From Solirubrobacter soli DSM 22325 (GTDB lineage: Bacteria > Actinomycetota > Thermoleophilia > Solirubrobacterales > Solirubrobacteraceae): a stretch of DNA of 64,000 nt. Positions 7,430 to 15,731 of the stretch are shown here, piece after piece. Position numbers and translations under genes: made by a program. The notes below the pieces were generated by a model. The model did not search any database, was not told where the DNA came from, and saw nothing but the letters and a program-made list of their open reading frames with translations. The number at the start of each line of letters is the position of its first letter. Positions within the stretch are counted from its first letter, which is position 1. The DNA is taken from contig NZ_AUIK01000001.1 in NCBI RefSeq assembly GCF_000423665.1, positions 810,422 to 874,421 on the forward strand, written 5' to 3'.

Positions 7430-8140
7430 ATGAACGTCCTCGCCCTGTACGACATCCACGGCAACATCGACGCGCTCGAAGCGGTCCTCGCCGACCCGCG
7501 GGCGGCGAGCCCCGACGTGGTGCTGGTCGGTGGCGACGTCGTCCCCGGCCCGTTCGCCGCCGCCACGCTGGAGCGTCTCGCCGGTGCCCGCTGGATCCGC
7601 GGCAACGGCGAGCGCGAGGTCGCCGAGGCGATCGACGGTCCCGAGCCCTCACCGGACGACCCCGCGCGCTTCACGGCCAAGCTCACGCTCGACCAGATCG
7701 GTGCCGAGGCCGCCCGCCCGCTCGGCGAGCTCCCGCTCACGGTCGAGATCGACGGCGTCCTCTACTGCCATGCGACGCCGCGCGCGGACGACGAGATGGT
7801 CACCCGGATCTCCTCGCCCGAGCGCTACGCGACGGTGCTGTCGGGCGTCACCGCGCAGACCGTCGTCGCGGGCCACACGCACCAGCAGCACGACGTGATG
7901 GTGGGCGCGATCCGGTTCCTGAACGCCGGCAGCGTCGGCATGCCGTACGAGGGCGACGGCGCCGCGCGCTGGCTCTGGGTGGCCGACGGCGAGCCGGAGC
8001 TGCGTCGCACCGAGTACGACTCGCTCGCCGCGGGCCGGCGGATGCTCGGCGCCTGGCCGGACGCGCGGTCATTGAACGCGTCGCTCGTGGAGCCGGTCGA
8101 CCCGATGGAGATCACACGGTTCTTCGAGGGCCTGATCTAG
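7430..8140 (+). CDS. Calcineurin-like metallophosphoesterase
   Basis: A 236-residue cytoplasmic phosphoesterase of the YfcE/MPE type. Metal-ligand motifs appear in order: DIHGN (DxH, residues 8-12), GGDVVPGP (GDxxxxGP), GNGE (GNxE), HATPR, and GHTH near residue 148, followed by NAGSVGMP. It probably hydrolyses a phosphomonoester or phosphodiester using two metal ions; the substrate is unknown. The gene ends 9 bp before the M13 peptidase start, so the two may be co-transcribed. Confidence 0.9.
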   Translation: MNVLALYDIHGNIDALEAVLADPRAASPDVVLVGGDVVPGPFAAATLERLAGARWIRGNGEREVAEAIDGPEPSPDDPARFTAKLTLDQIGAEAARPLGELPLTVEIDGVLYCHATPRADDEMVTRISSPERYATVLSGVTAQTVVAGHTHQQHDVMVGAIRFLNAGSVGMPYEGDGAARWLWVADGEPELRRTEYDSLAAGRRMLGAWPDARSLNASLVEPVDPMEITRFFEGLI

Positions 8141-8149
8141 CCTTGGCGG

Positions 8150-10015
8150 ATGGCCCTCCCCGCGTCCGACCGAGACCTCTCCGCCGACCCCGGCGTCGAC
8201 TTCTACCGCTTCGCCAACGGCGGCTGGCTGGACGGGAACCCGATCCCCGCCGGATACGGCGCGTGGGGGTCGTTCGAGGAGGTCAGCCGGCGCAACGAGG
8301 TCGCGCTGCGGGAGCTGCTCGAGCGGGCCGCCGAGACACCCGGGGACCTGCTAGGGGACGCGTACGCCGCCGGGATGGACCTGGAGGCGATCGAGGCCGC
8401 CGGGACGGGGGCGATCACGGAGCTGCTGGCGGCGGCCGAGCGGGAGGACGTGGCGGCGCTGCACCGGGCGGGGATCTTCGTGCTGTTCGGGTGGGGCGTC
8501 ACCGCCGACCACGACGACACGGACCGCAACCTGCTGTGGCTGTCGCAGGCCGGGCTCGGGCTGCCGGATCGCGAGTCCTATTTCGACGAGTCGGCCGCGG
8601 AGCTGCGCGGCGCGTACGTCGAGCACATCGACGCGCAGCTGCGCAACGCGGGCGTCGCGGGCGACGGCGCCGCGGTCCTCGCGTTCGAGACGCGGCTCGC
8701 CGAGCTGCACTGGCGCGCGGAGGAACGGCGCGACACCGACCGCACCCACAACCGCTTCGAGCGCGCGGCGATCGTCGCGTTGCTCGGCGACTACCTCGAC
8801 CGGCTCGGCGCGCAGGCGGCCGCTTCCGTCAACGTCGAGAACCCGAAGCTGATCGAGGGCCTGCAGGCCGTGCTCGACGACACGCCGCCCTCGACGCGCC
8901 GCGCCTACTTCGCCTTCCACGTCGTCAAGGCCGCGGCCGACGCGCTGCCGAAGCGCTTCGACGACGAGGACTTCGCGTTCTACGGGCGTCGGATCCGCGG
9001 GCAGCAGGAGCAGCACGAGCGCGCCAAGCGGGTGATCGACGCGATCGGCTCAGACCTCGGCGAGGCGCTGGCCGAGCGCTACGTCACGACCGCGTTCTCG
9101 CCTGAGGCCAAGGAACGGGCGGAGCGGATGGTCGCGGCGATCCTCGAGGAGATGCGGAGCTCGATCCGCACCCGCGAGTGGATGAGCGCGGAGACCCGCG
9201 CCAAGGCCGAGATCAAGCTCGACGCGCTGCGGGTGAAGATCGGCTACCCGGACGAGTGGCGCGACTGGTCCGCGCTCGAGCAGCACCGCGACACCTACGC
9301 CGCCAACCGCCTCGCCGCCGCGCGGTTCGAGCTCGAGCGCCAGCTGGCCAAGCTGCCCGAGCCGGTCGACCGCGGCGAGTGGGAGATGCCCGCCCACATC
9401 GTCAACGCCTACTACCACCCGACGCTCAACGAGATCGTCTTCCCGGCGGGCATCCTGCAGCCGCCGCTGTTCGACGCCGAGGCCGACGACGCGGTCAACT
9501 TCGGCGGGATCGGCATGGTCGTCGCGCACGAGATCACGCACGGCTTCGACGATCAGGGCCGGCGCTTCGACGCCGACGGCGCCCTGCGCGAGTGGTGGAC
9601 GCCCGAGGACGCGGAGCGCTTCACGGCGCTCGCCGACCAGTTGGTCGCCCAGTTCGACGCTTACGCGATCCTCGAGGACGTCCACATCAACGGCCGCCTG
9701 ACCTTGGGCGAGAACATCGCCGACCTCGGCGGCCTCGCCCTGGCGCAGCGCGCCCACGCCCGCGTCGCCGACGGGGCGCCGGCGATCGACGGCCTCACAC
9801 CCGCGCAGCGCTTCTTCCTCGCCAACGCGACGCTGTGGCGGGCGAACATCAGCCCGGAGCTCCAGCGCACGCTCGCGGGCATCGACCCCCACAGCCCGCG
9901 CGAGCTGCGGGTGCTCGGCCCGGTCTCCAACCTCACCGCCTTCCGAGACGCCTTCGGGCTGCCCGACGACGCGCCGATCATGCGCGCCCCGGAGGAGCGC
10001 ATCGAGATCTGGTGA
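8150..10015 (+). CDS. M13-family zinc metallopeptidase (neprilysin/PepO-like)
   Basis: A 621-residue metallopeptidase. Catalytic motif HEITH is at residues 460-464 (VVAHEITHGFDDQG), and the third zinc ligand is Glu521 in ENIADLGG. NAYYHPTLNEIVFPAGILQ is the family's substrate-binding block (NAYY). The N-terminal PGVDFYRFANGGWL block is also typical. No signal peptide or membrane anchor is visible, so it is likely cytoplasmic like PepO. The C-terminus ends EERIEIW without the CxxW seen in many relatives. It probably cleaves peptides of limited length. Its stop codon lies in a shared terminator hairpin. Confidence 0.95.
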   Translation: MALPASDRDLSADPGVDFYRFANGGWLDGNPIPAGYGAWGSFEEVSRRNEVALRELLERAAETPGDLLGDAYAAGMDLEAIEAAGTGAITELLAAAEREDVAALHRAGIFVLFGWGVTADHDDTDRNLLWLSQAGLGLPDRESYFDESAAELRGAYVEHIDAQLRNAGVAGDGAAVLAFETRLAELHWRAEERRDTDRTHNRFERAAIVALLGDYLDRLGAQAAASVNVENPKLIEGLQAVLDDTPPSTRRAYFAFHVVKAAADALPKRFDDEDFAFYGRRIRGQQEQHERAKRVIDAIGSDLGEALAERYVTTAFSPEAKERAERMVAAILEEMRSSIRTREWMSAETRAKAEIKLDALRVKIGYPDEWRDWSALEQHRDTYAANRLAAARFELERQLAKLPEPVDRGEWEMPAHIVNAYYHPTLNEIVFPAGILQPPLFDAEADDAVNFGGIGMVVAHEITHGFDDQGRRFDADGALREWWTPEDAERFTALADQLVAQFDAYAILEDVHINGRLTLGENIADLGGLALAQRAHARVADGAPAIDGLTPAQRFFLANATLWRANISPELQRTLAGIDPHSPRELRVLGPVSNLTAFRDAFGLPDDAPIMRAPEERIEIW

Positions 10016-10045
10016 ACCTAAAGGGGCCTGACCCCTTTAGGTTCA
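10013..10045. terminator. Bidirectional terminator containing both stop codons
   Basis: TGAACCTAAAGGGG (10013-10026) and CCCCTTTAGGTTCA (10032-10045) form a perfect 14-bp stem with loop CCTGA. The first three bases are the M13 peptidase stop and the last three are the stop of the minus-strand zinc-ribbon gene, so the repeat is symmetric with respect to the two convergent genes. The AT-rich base of the stem can serve as an oligo-U/A tract in both directions. Confidence 0.8.
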
Positions 10046-10219
10046 GCGCGCGAAGCGCTCGAAGACCGTCGTGACGACGGGCTCGCCGCAGTCCAGGCAG
10101 GTGCGGTCGAGCAGCGAGGACGGGCGTGACAGGGAGGTCCCGCCCAGCCCGCAGGACGGGCAGTGGAACGCCGTCTCGACGAAGCCGGCGGCCTGTAGTG
10201 CTTCCGTGACGTCGGCCAT
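10043..10219 (-). CDS. 58-residue zinc-ribbon protein
   Basis: A short frame from ATG 10219 to TGA 10043. It carries two CxxC knuckles, CPSC at about residues 20-23 and CLDC at about 42-45, with about 18 residues between, which should bind one zinc. Function is unknown; such mini-ribbons can be RNA, DNA or protein binders. It ends in the shared bidirectional terminator and is convergent with the M13 gene. The MFS gene upstream on the same strand ends 9 bp before its start, so it may be the last cistron of the MFS operon. Confidence 0.7.
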   Translation of the reverse strand: MADVTEALQAAGFVETAFHCPSCGLGGTSLSRPSSLLDRTCLDCGEPVVTTVFERFAR

Positions 10220-10228
10220 GCCTCGAAC

Positions 10229-11749
10229 CTAGCGGGCCGCCGCCTGGGGTTCCCGCCCTATTGGGGAGTGTGGGGCCTGGACGGAATAGGCGCCCGCGGC
10301 GCAGTCCTCGCAGCGGACCTCGCGGCGCGGGTTGCGGATGCCGACCAGGCCGAGCACGCCGCCGAGGGCGACGAGCGTGGCGCAGATGCCGATGCCGACG
10401 TGGAAGGCGTCCACCGAGGCGGTGATCGATTGCGGCATGCCGGGGATCACCTCAAGCGTCTCGCCCGCGGCTCCGCCCATGCCGTTGACGTAGACCGCGC
10501 TGACCACCGCGCCGATGCCCGCGACGCACAGCAGGCTCGCCACCCGCGCAATCGCGTTGTTGACGCCGGAGGCGATGCCGGCGTTGTTCTCGTCGGCATC
10601 GGCGAGCACGGTCGCGGTCAACGGCGCGACCGTGGCGACCAGGCCGAACGAGAAGATCAGCAGCGCGGGGAAGAGCTCGGTCCAGTAGTCGACGTCCTGG
10701 TCCATCCGCAGCATGAGCGCGATCCCGACGGCGGCGACGAGCGGCCCGCAGCCCATGAACAGGCGCGGGCCATAGCGATCCGCGAGGCGGCCGGCGCGCT
10801 TGGCCAGCAGGAACGACACGACCGTGGTCGGGAGGGTCGCGAGCCCGGCCTGCAGCGCCTCGTAGCCCGCGACCTGCTGCAGGAAGAGGGTGAGGAAGAA
10901 GAACATCGTCCCCAGGCCGCCGTACATCGCGAACGTCTGCAGGTTGCCGAAGGCGAAGTTGCGGCGCTTGAAGAGCTCCAGCGGCAGCATCGGCTGCGGG
11001 GTGCGCCGCTCGTGGAACACGAACGCGACCAGCAGCGCGATCCCGGTCAGTCCGACGAGCCAGACCTCGGGCGAGCTCCAGCCGACGGTCGGCTGGCGGA
11101 TCAGCGCGAGCACCGGACCCGCGAGGCCGAGCACGGTCAGCAGGGCGCCCAGCCAGTCCAGGCGCACGTCTCGGCGGCCGGGCGACTTCGGCACCGCGAT
11201 CATCACCAGCGTCAGCGTGATCAGCACGAACGGGACGTTGATCGCGAAGATCCAGCGCCAGGAGGCGGTGTCGACGAGCCAGCCGCCCGCGAGCGGGCCG
11301 ATCACCATCGCGATGCCCGACCAGGCGGTCCACGAGCCGATCGCGCCGCCGCGCTCGTCGGGGCCGAAGGTGGAGATGATCACCGCGAGCGCGCTCGGCG
11401 TCAGCAGCGCGCCGAACACGCCCTGCAGCGCGCGCCCGACGATCAGCACCTCGATCGTCGGCGCCAGGGCGCAGAGCATCGAGACGACGCCGAAGCCGCC
11501 GACGCCGATCGAGAACACCCGCCGTTCCCCGTACAGGTCGCCGAGCGAGCCCGCGACGAGGATCAGCGAGCCGAGCGTCAGCAGGTAGGCGTTCGACACC
11601 CACTGCTGGCCGGCGAGCCCGCCGCCGAGGTCCTCGCGGATCGCCGGGAGCGCGACGTTGACCGCGGTCGCGTCGAGGCCCGCCACGAAGGACCCCATGA
11701 TCGCGGCCGCGAGGGCCAGCCGTTTCTGCCGCGCGCCGATGACGGACAC
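10229..11749 (-). CDS. MFS drug-efflux transporter, DHA2 (14-TM) family
   Basis: A 506-residue integral membrane antiporter of the EmrB/QacA type. Diagnostic motifs: LDATAVNVALPAIREDL in TM1 (motif D1), GSLGDLYGERRVF (motif A), and IGPLAGGWLVDTASWRWIFAINVP (motif C plus the following loop). Length and hydrophobic pattern suit 14 helices. It is expected to export hydrophobic compounds by proton exchange. The C-terminal tail has a CEDC pair (VRCEDCAAGAYS), unusual for the family. It begins next to the spermidine-synthase-like gene (1-bp gap) and may belong to the same transcript as the nadK operon. Confidence 0.95.
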   Translation of the reverse strand: MSVIGARQKRLALAAAIMGSFVAGLDATAVNVALPAIREDLGGGLAGQQWVSNAYLLTLGSLILVAGSLGDLYGERRVFSIGVGGFGVVSMLCALAPTIEVLIVGRALQGVFGALLTPSALAVIISTFGPDERGGAIGSWTAWSGIAMVIGPLAGGWLVDTASWRWIFAINVPFVLITLTLVMIAVPKSPGRRDVRLDWLGALLTVLGLAGPVLALIRQPTVGWSSPEVWLVGLTGIALLVAFVFHERRTPQPMLPLELFKRRNFAFGNLQTFAMYGGLGTMFFFLTLFLQQVAGYEALQAGLATLPTTVVSFLLAKRAGRLADRYGPRLFMGCGPLVAAVGIALMLRMDQDVDYWTELFPALLIFSFGLVATVAPLTATVLADADENNAGIASGVNNAIARVASLLCVAGIGAVVSAVYVNGMGGAAGETLEVIPGMPQSITASVDAFHVGIGICATLVALGGVLGLVGIRNPRREVRCEDCAAGAYSVQAPHSPIGREPQAAAR

Positions 11750-11750
11750 G

Positions 11751-12533
11751 CTACCGAGCCGTCTGCACCTGCTCGCGCGGCACGGCGTTGCGCGCCGCCC
11801 GGTCGAGCGCGGCGACCGGCAGCGGCACGGCGGAGGCGAAGAGGACGCAGTTGCCGGGCGCGCGGCCGCGGAGCACGCCGGGCGGGGCGACCCACAGCAC
11901 GTGCTCGAAGACCTCCTCGATCAGCGCCGAGTGGCCGTGGACCTCGTCCAGCGGCGGGATGTCGATCACGTTGAGGGCGTAGACGCCTTGCGGGCGCAGG
12001 ACGCGCCTGATGTGGGCGAGGAACTGTGGGCCGGAGACCCGCGCCGGGACGTGCGGGCCGTCGAACGCGTCGCCGATCACGAGGTCCGCGGACTTGTCGG
12101 GCCGCGCGGGGAGCAGGTCGGCGGCGTCCCCGACTTTGATGCGCATGCGTGGCGTCGCTCTGAAGCCCATGTGCTCGCGGGCGAGCGCGACGACGCCGGG
12201 ATCGAGCTCGAAGACGAGTTGGCGCGAGGCCGGTCGGGTCGCCTCGATGTAGCGCGGGAGGGCGCACGCGCCGCCACCGACGTGGAGGACGTCGATGCCG
12301 CTGTCGGATGGGCGGAACGCGTCGATCAGGTCGGCGATCCGGCGCATGTAGGCGAACGTGAGGAGCTTCGGGTCGTTGATGTCGACCTGGCCGGCCTCGC
12401 GGCCGTCGAGCAGCAGCGTCCGGGACGAGGGCCGGTTCGGGTCGGCGACCACCTCCGCCATGGCGTGGAGGGTGCGGACCTCGACCGGCGCGGGGGCCGG
12501 GCGGCCGCGTCGCTCGCGGCCGCGACGATTCAC
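11751..12533 (-). CDS. Spermidine synthase-like methyltransferase-fold protein
   Basis: A 260-residue protein with the spermidine synthase fold: LLLDG near the N-terminus, the nucleotide-binding glycine loop VLHVGGGACALPRYIEA, acidic FELDPGVVALARE, and GDAFDGPHVPARVSG. It probably binds SAM or decarboxylated SAM; whether it makes polyamines is unclear because it lacks part of the usual N-terminal domain, and many actinobacterial relatives are of unknown function. I chose GTG 12533 because it overlaps the NAD kinase stop by one base and includes the VEVRTLHAMAEVV segment; ATG 12461 is an alternative. Confidence 0.8.
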   Translation of the reverse strand: MNRRGRERRGRPAPAPVEVRTLHAMAEVVADPNRPSSRTLLLDGREAGQVDINDPKLLTFAYMRRIADLIDAFRPSDSGIDVLHVGGGACALPRYIEATRPASRQLVFELDPGVVALAREHMGFRATPRMRIKVGDAADLLPARPDKSADLVIGDAFDGPHVPARVSGPQFLAHIRRVLRPQGVYALNVIDIPPLDEVHGHSALIEEVFEHVLWVAPPGVLRGRAPGNCVLFASAVPLPVAALDRAARNAVPREQVQTAR

Positions 12534-13402
12534 TACTGCGGAGCCAGCTCGGACGAGTCGGTCAGCTGCAGCTTGCGCCGCGCGCGCTCGTAGAAGCCCT
12601 GGGGGAACAGGCGCAGGATGCGCGCGGGGGTGTCGCTCATCGCGAACTGGATGCAGTCGCCGGCGTTGAGCTCGGCCACGCGCTGGCCGTCCGCCTCCAG
12701 CAGCAACGGGGCGGAGCGGTCGAGGACGTGGACGCGCAGGCTCTCGGAGGGGTGCAGGAAGACCGCGCGGTCGAAGGCCGCGTGCGGCGCCACCGGCGTG
12801 ACCAGGAGGCCGCGGTGGCGGGGGGACACGATCGGCCCGCCCGCGGCGAACGAGTAGGCGGTCGAGCCGGTCGGCGTGGCGATCACGAGCGCGTCCGCCG
12901 TGTAGCGGGCGAACACCTCGTCCTCGACCTCGACCGCCAGCGCCGCGGGACCGTGACCCGGGACGCGCGAGAGGGCGGAGTCGTTGAAGGCGTTGAAGGC
13001 GGTCGGGAAGCACGTGCCGGTGACCGTCATCACCGCGCGCTCCTCGACCCAGTGCTCCTCGCGGTCGATCCGGTCCAGCGCGTCCGGCAGCTCGTCGAGG
13101 TTGACCTCGGCCAGGAAGGCGAGACGCCCGAGGTTGACGCCCAGGACCGGCACGCCGTACTCGGTCGCGAGCTTGAGCGCGCGCAGGATCGTCCCGTCGC
13201 CTCCGAGTCCCATCAGCAGCCCGGCGCCGACCGCCAACTCCTCCTCGGGCACGAGCACGACCTCCGGCGGCATCAAGTCGCGGGCCTCCTCGAGCCCCCG
13301 CACCTGCTTGCCGTGACCATCGGCCCAGCGGACGACGCATTCGATCATCGCGCGGCTGTCGCGCCGCGGATGCACCACGACGCCGATGGACCCGGGTTTC
13401 AC
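12533..13402 (-). CDS. nadK: NAD kinase
   Basis: A 289-residue ATP-NAD kinase that makes NADP+ from NAD+. Motif GGDGTIL (67-73) carries the catalytic Asp. The downstream signature DALVIATPTGSTAYSFAAGGPIV is complete. The NE/D motif reads FNDSALSR, with Asp in place of the common Glu. GTG 13402 overlaps the cupin stop (GTGA), and the gene's own stop overlaps the next start by one base, so cupin, nadK and the spermidine-synthase-like gene form a tightly coupled operon. Confidence 0.95.
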   Translation of the reverse strand: MKPGSIGVVVHPRRDSRAMIECVVRWADGHGKQVRGLEEARDLMPPEVVLVPEEELAVGAGLLMGLGGDGTILRALKLATEYGVPVLGVNLGRLAFLAEVNLDELPDALDRIDREEHWVEERAVMTVTGTCFPTAFNAFNDSALSRVPGHGPAALAVEVEDEVFARYTADALVIATPTGSTAYSFAAGGPIVSPRHRGLLVTPVAPHAAFDRAVFLHPSESLRVHVLDRSAPLLLEADGQRVAELNAGDCIQFAMSDTPARILRLFPQGFYERARRKLQLTDSSELAPQ

Positions 13403-13758
13403 GAGTCGTCGCGGTGGACGGTGTCGGGGGAGAAGGCGGGCAGGCAGACGGCGACGTACTCGGCGCCCTCGGGCGTGGAGTAGCGGACCCATTCGCCCGC
13501 TTTGGCGAGCACGGCCTGGCCGGTGTTGACGACCAGGGTCCCGCCCTCGTGCTCGACGTGCAGCGCACCGCCGATCACGAGCGTGTACTCGTCGAAGTCG
13601 GGGCGCTGGCCGGGCTCCACCCACCCCGCCGGCGACCGCATGTGCGCCAAGCTCAGGCGCTCTTCCCCATTGTTGACGCGACCGGCGTATTCGTCGATCA
13701 GCTTCGGCTTGGTCCCCGCGGCCTCGACGCGCGAGGGCGACTCGATCAGCTCGGGCAT
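13399..13758 (-). CDS. Small cupin-domain protein
   Basis: A 119-residue single-domain cupin. The first cupin motif is degenerate, GQRPDFDEYTLVIGG, keeping the Glu and Gly but lacking the two metal-binding His. The second reads NTGQAVLAKAGEWVRYSTPEG. It therefore may bind no metal, or bind it differently. EutQ-like ethanolamine cupins have a similar layout. First gene of the coupled operon with nadK. Function unknown. Confidence 0.75.
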   Translation of the reverse strand: MPELIESPSRVEAAGTKPKLIDEYAGRVNNGEERLSLAHMRSPAGWVEPGQRPDFDEYTLVIGGALHVEHEGGTLVVNTGQAVLAKAGEWVRYSTPEGAEYVAVCLPAFSPDTVHRDDS

Positions 13759-13796
13759 GTGCTCGCGGAGTCTAGGGTCACCGGTCCTTCATCGTA

Positions 13797-13815
13797 ACCC
13801 GACCACATTTCGGGT
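13797..13815 (+). promoter_or_regulatory. AT-rich promoter region with inverted repeat before carbonic anhydrase
   Basis: The 70-bp gap between the divergent cupin and carbonic anhydrase genes has an unusually AT-rich patch. ACCCGA (13797-13802) and TCGGGT (13810-13815) form an inverted repeat with a 7-bp spacer, overlapped at its right end by TATTTT (13815-13820), a plausible -10. It looks like a promoter with an overlapping operator; the regulator is unknown. Confidence 0.35.
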
Positions 13816-13828
13816 ATTTTGCCGGGCC

Positions 13829-14326
13829 ATGAGCGTCACCGACGACCTGCTGGCCAATAACGCGGCCTACGCCGAGAACTTCGACAAGGGCGACCTCCCC
13901 CTTCCCCCGGCCAAGAAGGTCGCGGTGGTCGCCTGCATGGACGCCCGCCTCGACGTGCACGGCCTCCTCGGCCTGGCGCTGGGCGACGCCCACGTGATCC
14001 GCAACGCCGGCGGCGTCGTGACCGACGACGAGATCCGGTCTCTGGCGATCTCGCAGCGACTGCTCGGCACGGAAGAGATCGTCCTGATCCACCACACCGA
14101 CTGCGGCATGCTCACCTTCACGGACGACTCCTTCCGCGCCGACCTCCAAAAGGACACGGGCATCAAACCGCCTTGGTCCCCGGAGTCCTTCACGGACCTC
14201 GACGACGACGTGCGCTCGTCGATCGGACGCATCAAGGCGAGTCCGTTCATCCCGAACAAGTCGTCGGTGCGGGGGTTCGTGTACGACGTGCATACGGGAC
14301 TGCTGCGTGAGGTGGACGCTTCGTAG
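13829..14326 (+). CDS. Beta-class carbonic anhydrase
   Basis: A 165-residue zinc enzyme for CO2/bicarbonate interconversion. Zn ligands are Cys36 (VACMDAR, with the Asp38-Arg40 dyad), His89 and Cys92 (IHHTDCGM). The short length and the VIRNAGGVVTDDEIRSL block match the compact clade common in actinobacteria. ATG 13829. It is monocistronic, and the long inverted-repeat element begins just after its stop. Confidence 0.93.
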   Translation: MSVTDDLLANNAAYAENFDKGDLPLPPAKKVAVVACMDARLDVHGLLGLALGDAHVIRNAGGVVTDDEIRSLAISQRLLGTEEIVLIHHTDCGMLTFTDDSFRADLQKDTGIKPPWSPESFTDLDDDVRSSIGRIKASPFIPNKSSVRGFVYDVHTGLLREVDAS

Positions 14327-14331
14327 CTTGG

Positions 14332-14826
14332 CCGTGGCATCGGTGGGCGGTTGTGGCGTTGTGTGGCCGTGCCGGTATTCGGGAAACGGCTTGCGGTGAG
14401 GGGGGAGGGGGCAGAGAGCCAGCGGGTCCTCGAGCCTTCGTCCTGCGCGTCTATCGGCTCCCGCTCTCGTGGCGGGGTCGTGAGGAACGTCCATCTGCAC
14501 TCCGCGGGGGGTGGGTTACGTTTCGCCCCTGTACGGGGGCGGAACGTCGAACACCCCCACGAACGCGCCAACTCGAACAGTGCGGTTTCGGTCGAGAAGC
14601 GCCACCACCGACGAAAGCGACCACAACCGATCTCGCACGGTCTCCGTGGACCGTAACTTGACGGTCTCCCTGCAGGGCGCGGCGAGTCAGCACGGCCAGG
14701 CGCCACGGCGAACGGCGGCACGACCGATCAGGCCGGGGCGCAGCAGCGTCCCCCTCCCTCAGTGCTCGGCCGTTCCCCGAATACCGGCACGGCAGCGCAA
14801 CGCCACGGCGCCCACCGATGCCGCGG
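14332..14826. repeat. Long inverted-repeat element, copy A
   Basis: About 495 bp filling the whole gap between the convergent carbonic anhydrase and epimerase genes. The ends are inverted repeats of about 55 bp: GGCATCGGTGGGC at 14336 faces its complement ending at 14822, and GTGCCGGTATTCGGG faces CCCCGAATACCGGCAC. A purine-rich subterminal stretch (GTGAGGGGGAGGGGG) faces CCCCCTCCCTCA. Inside are two hairpins: 14518-14547 (12-bp arms around TGTACG) and 14649-14666 (GACCGT, loop AACTTG, ACGGTC). A second, highly similar copy is at 50756-51292. No protein is convincingly encoded. It could be a MITE-like element or a structured bidirectional terminator/RNA. Confidence 0.85.
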
Positions 14827-14828
14827 CG

Positions 14829-15731
14829 CTAAGCGGTCATCCAGGCCAACGTGCGCCGCAACCCCTCGGCCAGCGGCGTTGACGCCGTCCACCCCAGCCG
14901 CGAGCGGGCCGCGGCCGGGTCGAGGCTCGAACGGGCGATCTCTCCCAGCCGCGCCGGGCCGGTGACGGTGGACAGGTCCAATGTGCGCGCGAGGTCGAGG
15001 AGGCTCGTCTCGACGCCGGTCGAGAGGTTGATCGCGCCCTCCTCGGAGGAGCGGCCGGCGGCGGAGAAGCCGGCGACGACGTCCTCGACGTAGACGAAAT
15101 CGCGGGTCTGGGTGCCGTCGCCGAAGAACGTCACCTCGCGGCCGTCGGCGGCGGCGGCGCAGAAGATGGCGATCACGCCCGCCTCGCCGTGGGGGTTCTG
15201 GCGCGGGCCGTAGACGTTCGACATGCGCAGCGCCAAGGTCGAGATGCCGTGCAGCCGGCTGAAGAGCGCGAGATACGACTCGGCGGCGGCCTTCGAGGCG
15301 CCGTACGGCGACAGAGGCGCGACCTCGGTGTCCTCGGCGATGGGCAAGGACGGCGGGTCGCCGTAGACGCCCGCGGTCGACGCGAGGATCACGCGCCGCG
15401 CGCCCGCGTCGCGCGCGGCCTCCAGCACGGCCGCGGTGCCGCCGACGTTCTGGTGGGCGTCCATCGAGGGGTCGCTGACCGAGCGACGGACGTCGATCTG
15501 GGCCGCGAGGTGGTAGACGACCTCGGGACGCGCGGCCCCGAAGACCGAGAGCATCGTGGCGACGTCGGTCACGTCGCCGCGCACCAACGACACGCCGCGG
15601 GCCTTGGCCGCGGACAGGTTCTCCTCGGTGCGCAGGTGGTCGACGACGGTGACCTCGTCGCCCGCGTCGAGCAGCACGTCGACGAGGTGCGAGCCGATGA
15701 AGCCCGCCCCGCCGGTGACGAGCGCTCTCAC
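14829..15731 (-). CDS. NAD-dependent sugar-nucleotide epimerase (GalE-like)
   Basis: A 300-residue extended SDR. NAD-binding GGAGFIGS (7-14), catalytic Ser118-Thr119 (ILASTAGVYG), and Tyr143/Lys147 (SPYGASK). ALRMSNVYGPRQNPHGEAGVI and FGDGTQTRDFVYVEDV are typical of UDP-glucose 4-epimerase/UDP-GlcNAc 4-epimerase-like proteins. It probably supplies UDP-galactose-type donors to the surrounding glycan genes; the exact substrate is not determinable. ATG 15731 overlaps the ctaA stop (ATGA), so the two are co-translated, an odd functional pairing. The stop lies next to repeat copy A. Confidence 0.88.
   Translation of the reverse strand: MRALVTGGAGFIGSHLVDVLLDAGDEVTVVDHLRTEENLSAAKARGVSLVRGDVTDVATMLSVFGAARPEVVYHLAAQIDVRRSVSDPSMDAHQNVGGTAAVLEAARDAGARRVILASTAGVYGDPPSLPIAEDTEVAPLSPYGASKAAAESYLALFSRLHGISTLALRMSNVYGPRQNPHGEAGVIAIFCAAAADGREVTFFGDGTQTRDFVYVEDVVAGFSAAGRSSEEGAINLSTGVETSLLDLARTLDLSTVTGPARLGEIARSSLDPAAARSRLGWTASTPLAEGLRRTLAWMTA

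Noticed and set aside
14511-14770. A plus-strand frame of about 85 codons kept open in both copies of the long inverted-repeat element (also 50974-51231).
   Set aside because: The frame is conserved only because that stretch has no indels. Differences between the copies fall about evenly on codon positions 1, 2 and 3, opposite-strand frames are equally open, and there is no ribosome-binding site or recognisable domain.
14332-14826. Assignment of the long inverted-repeat element as a known insertion sequence.
   Set aside because: No transposase frame, no recognisable IS end and no clear target-site duplication at either copy.
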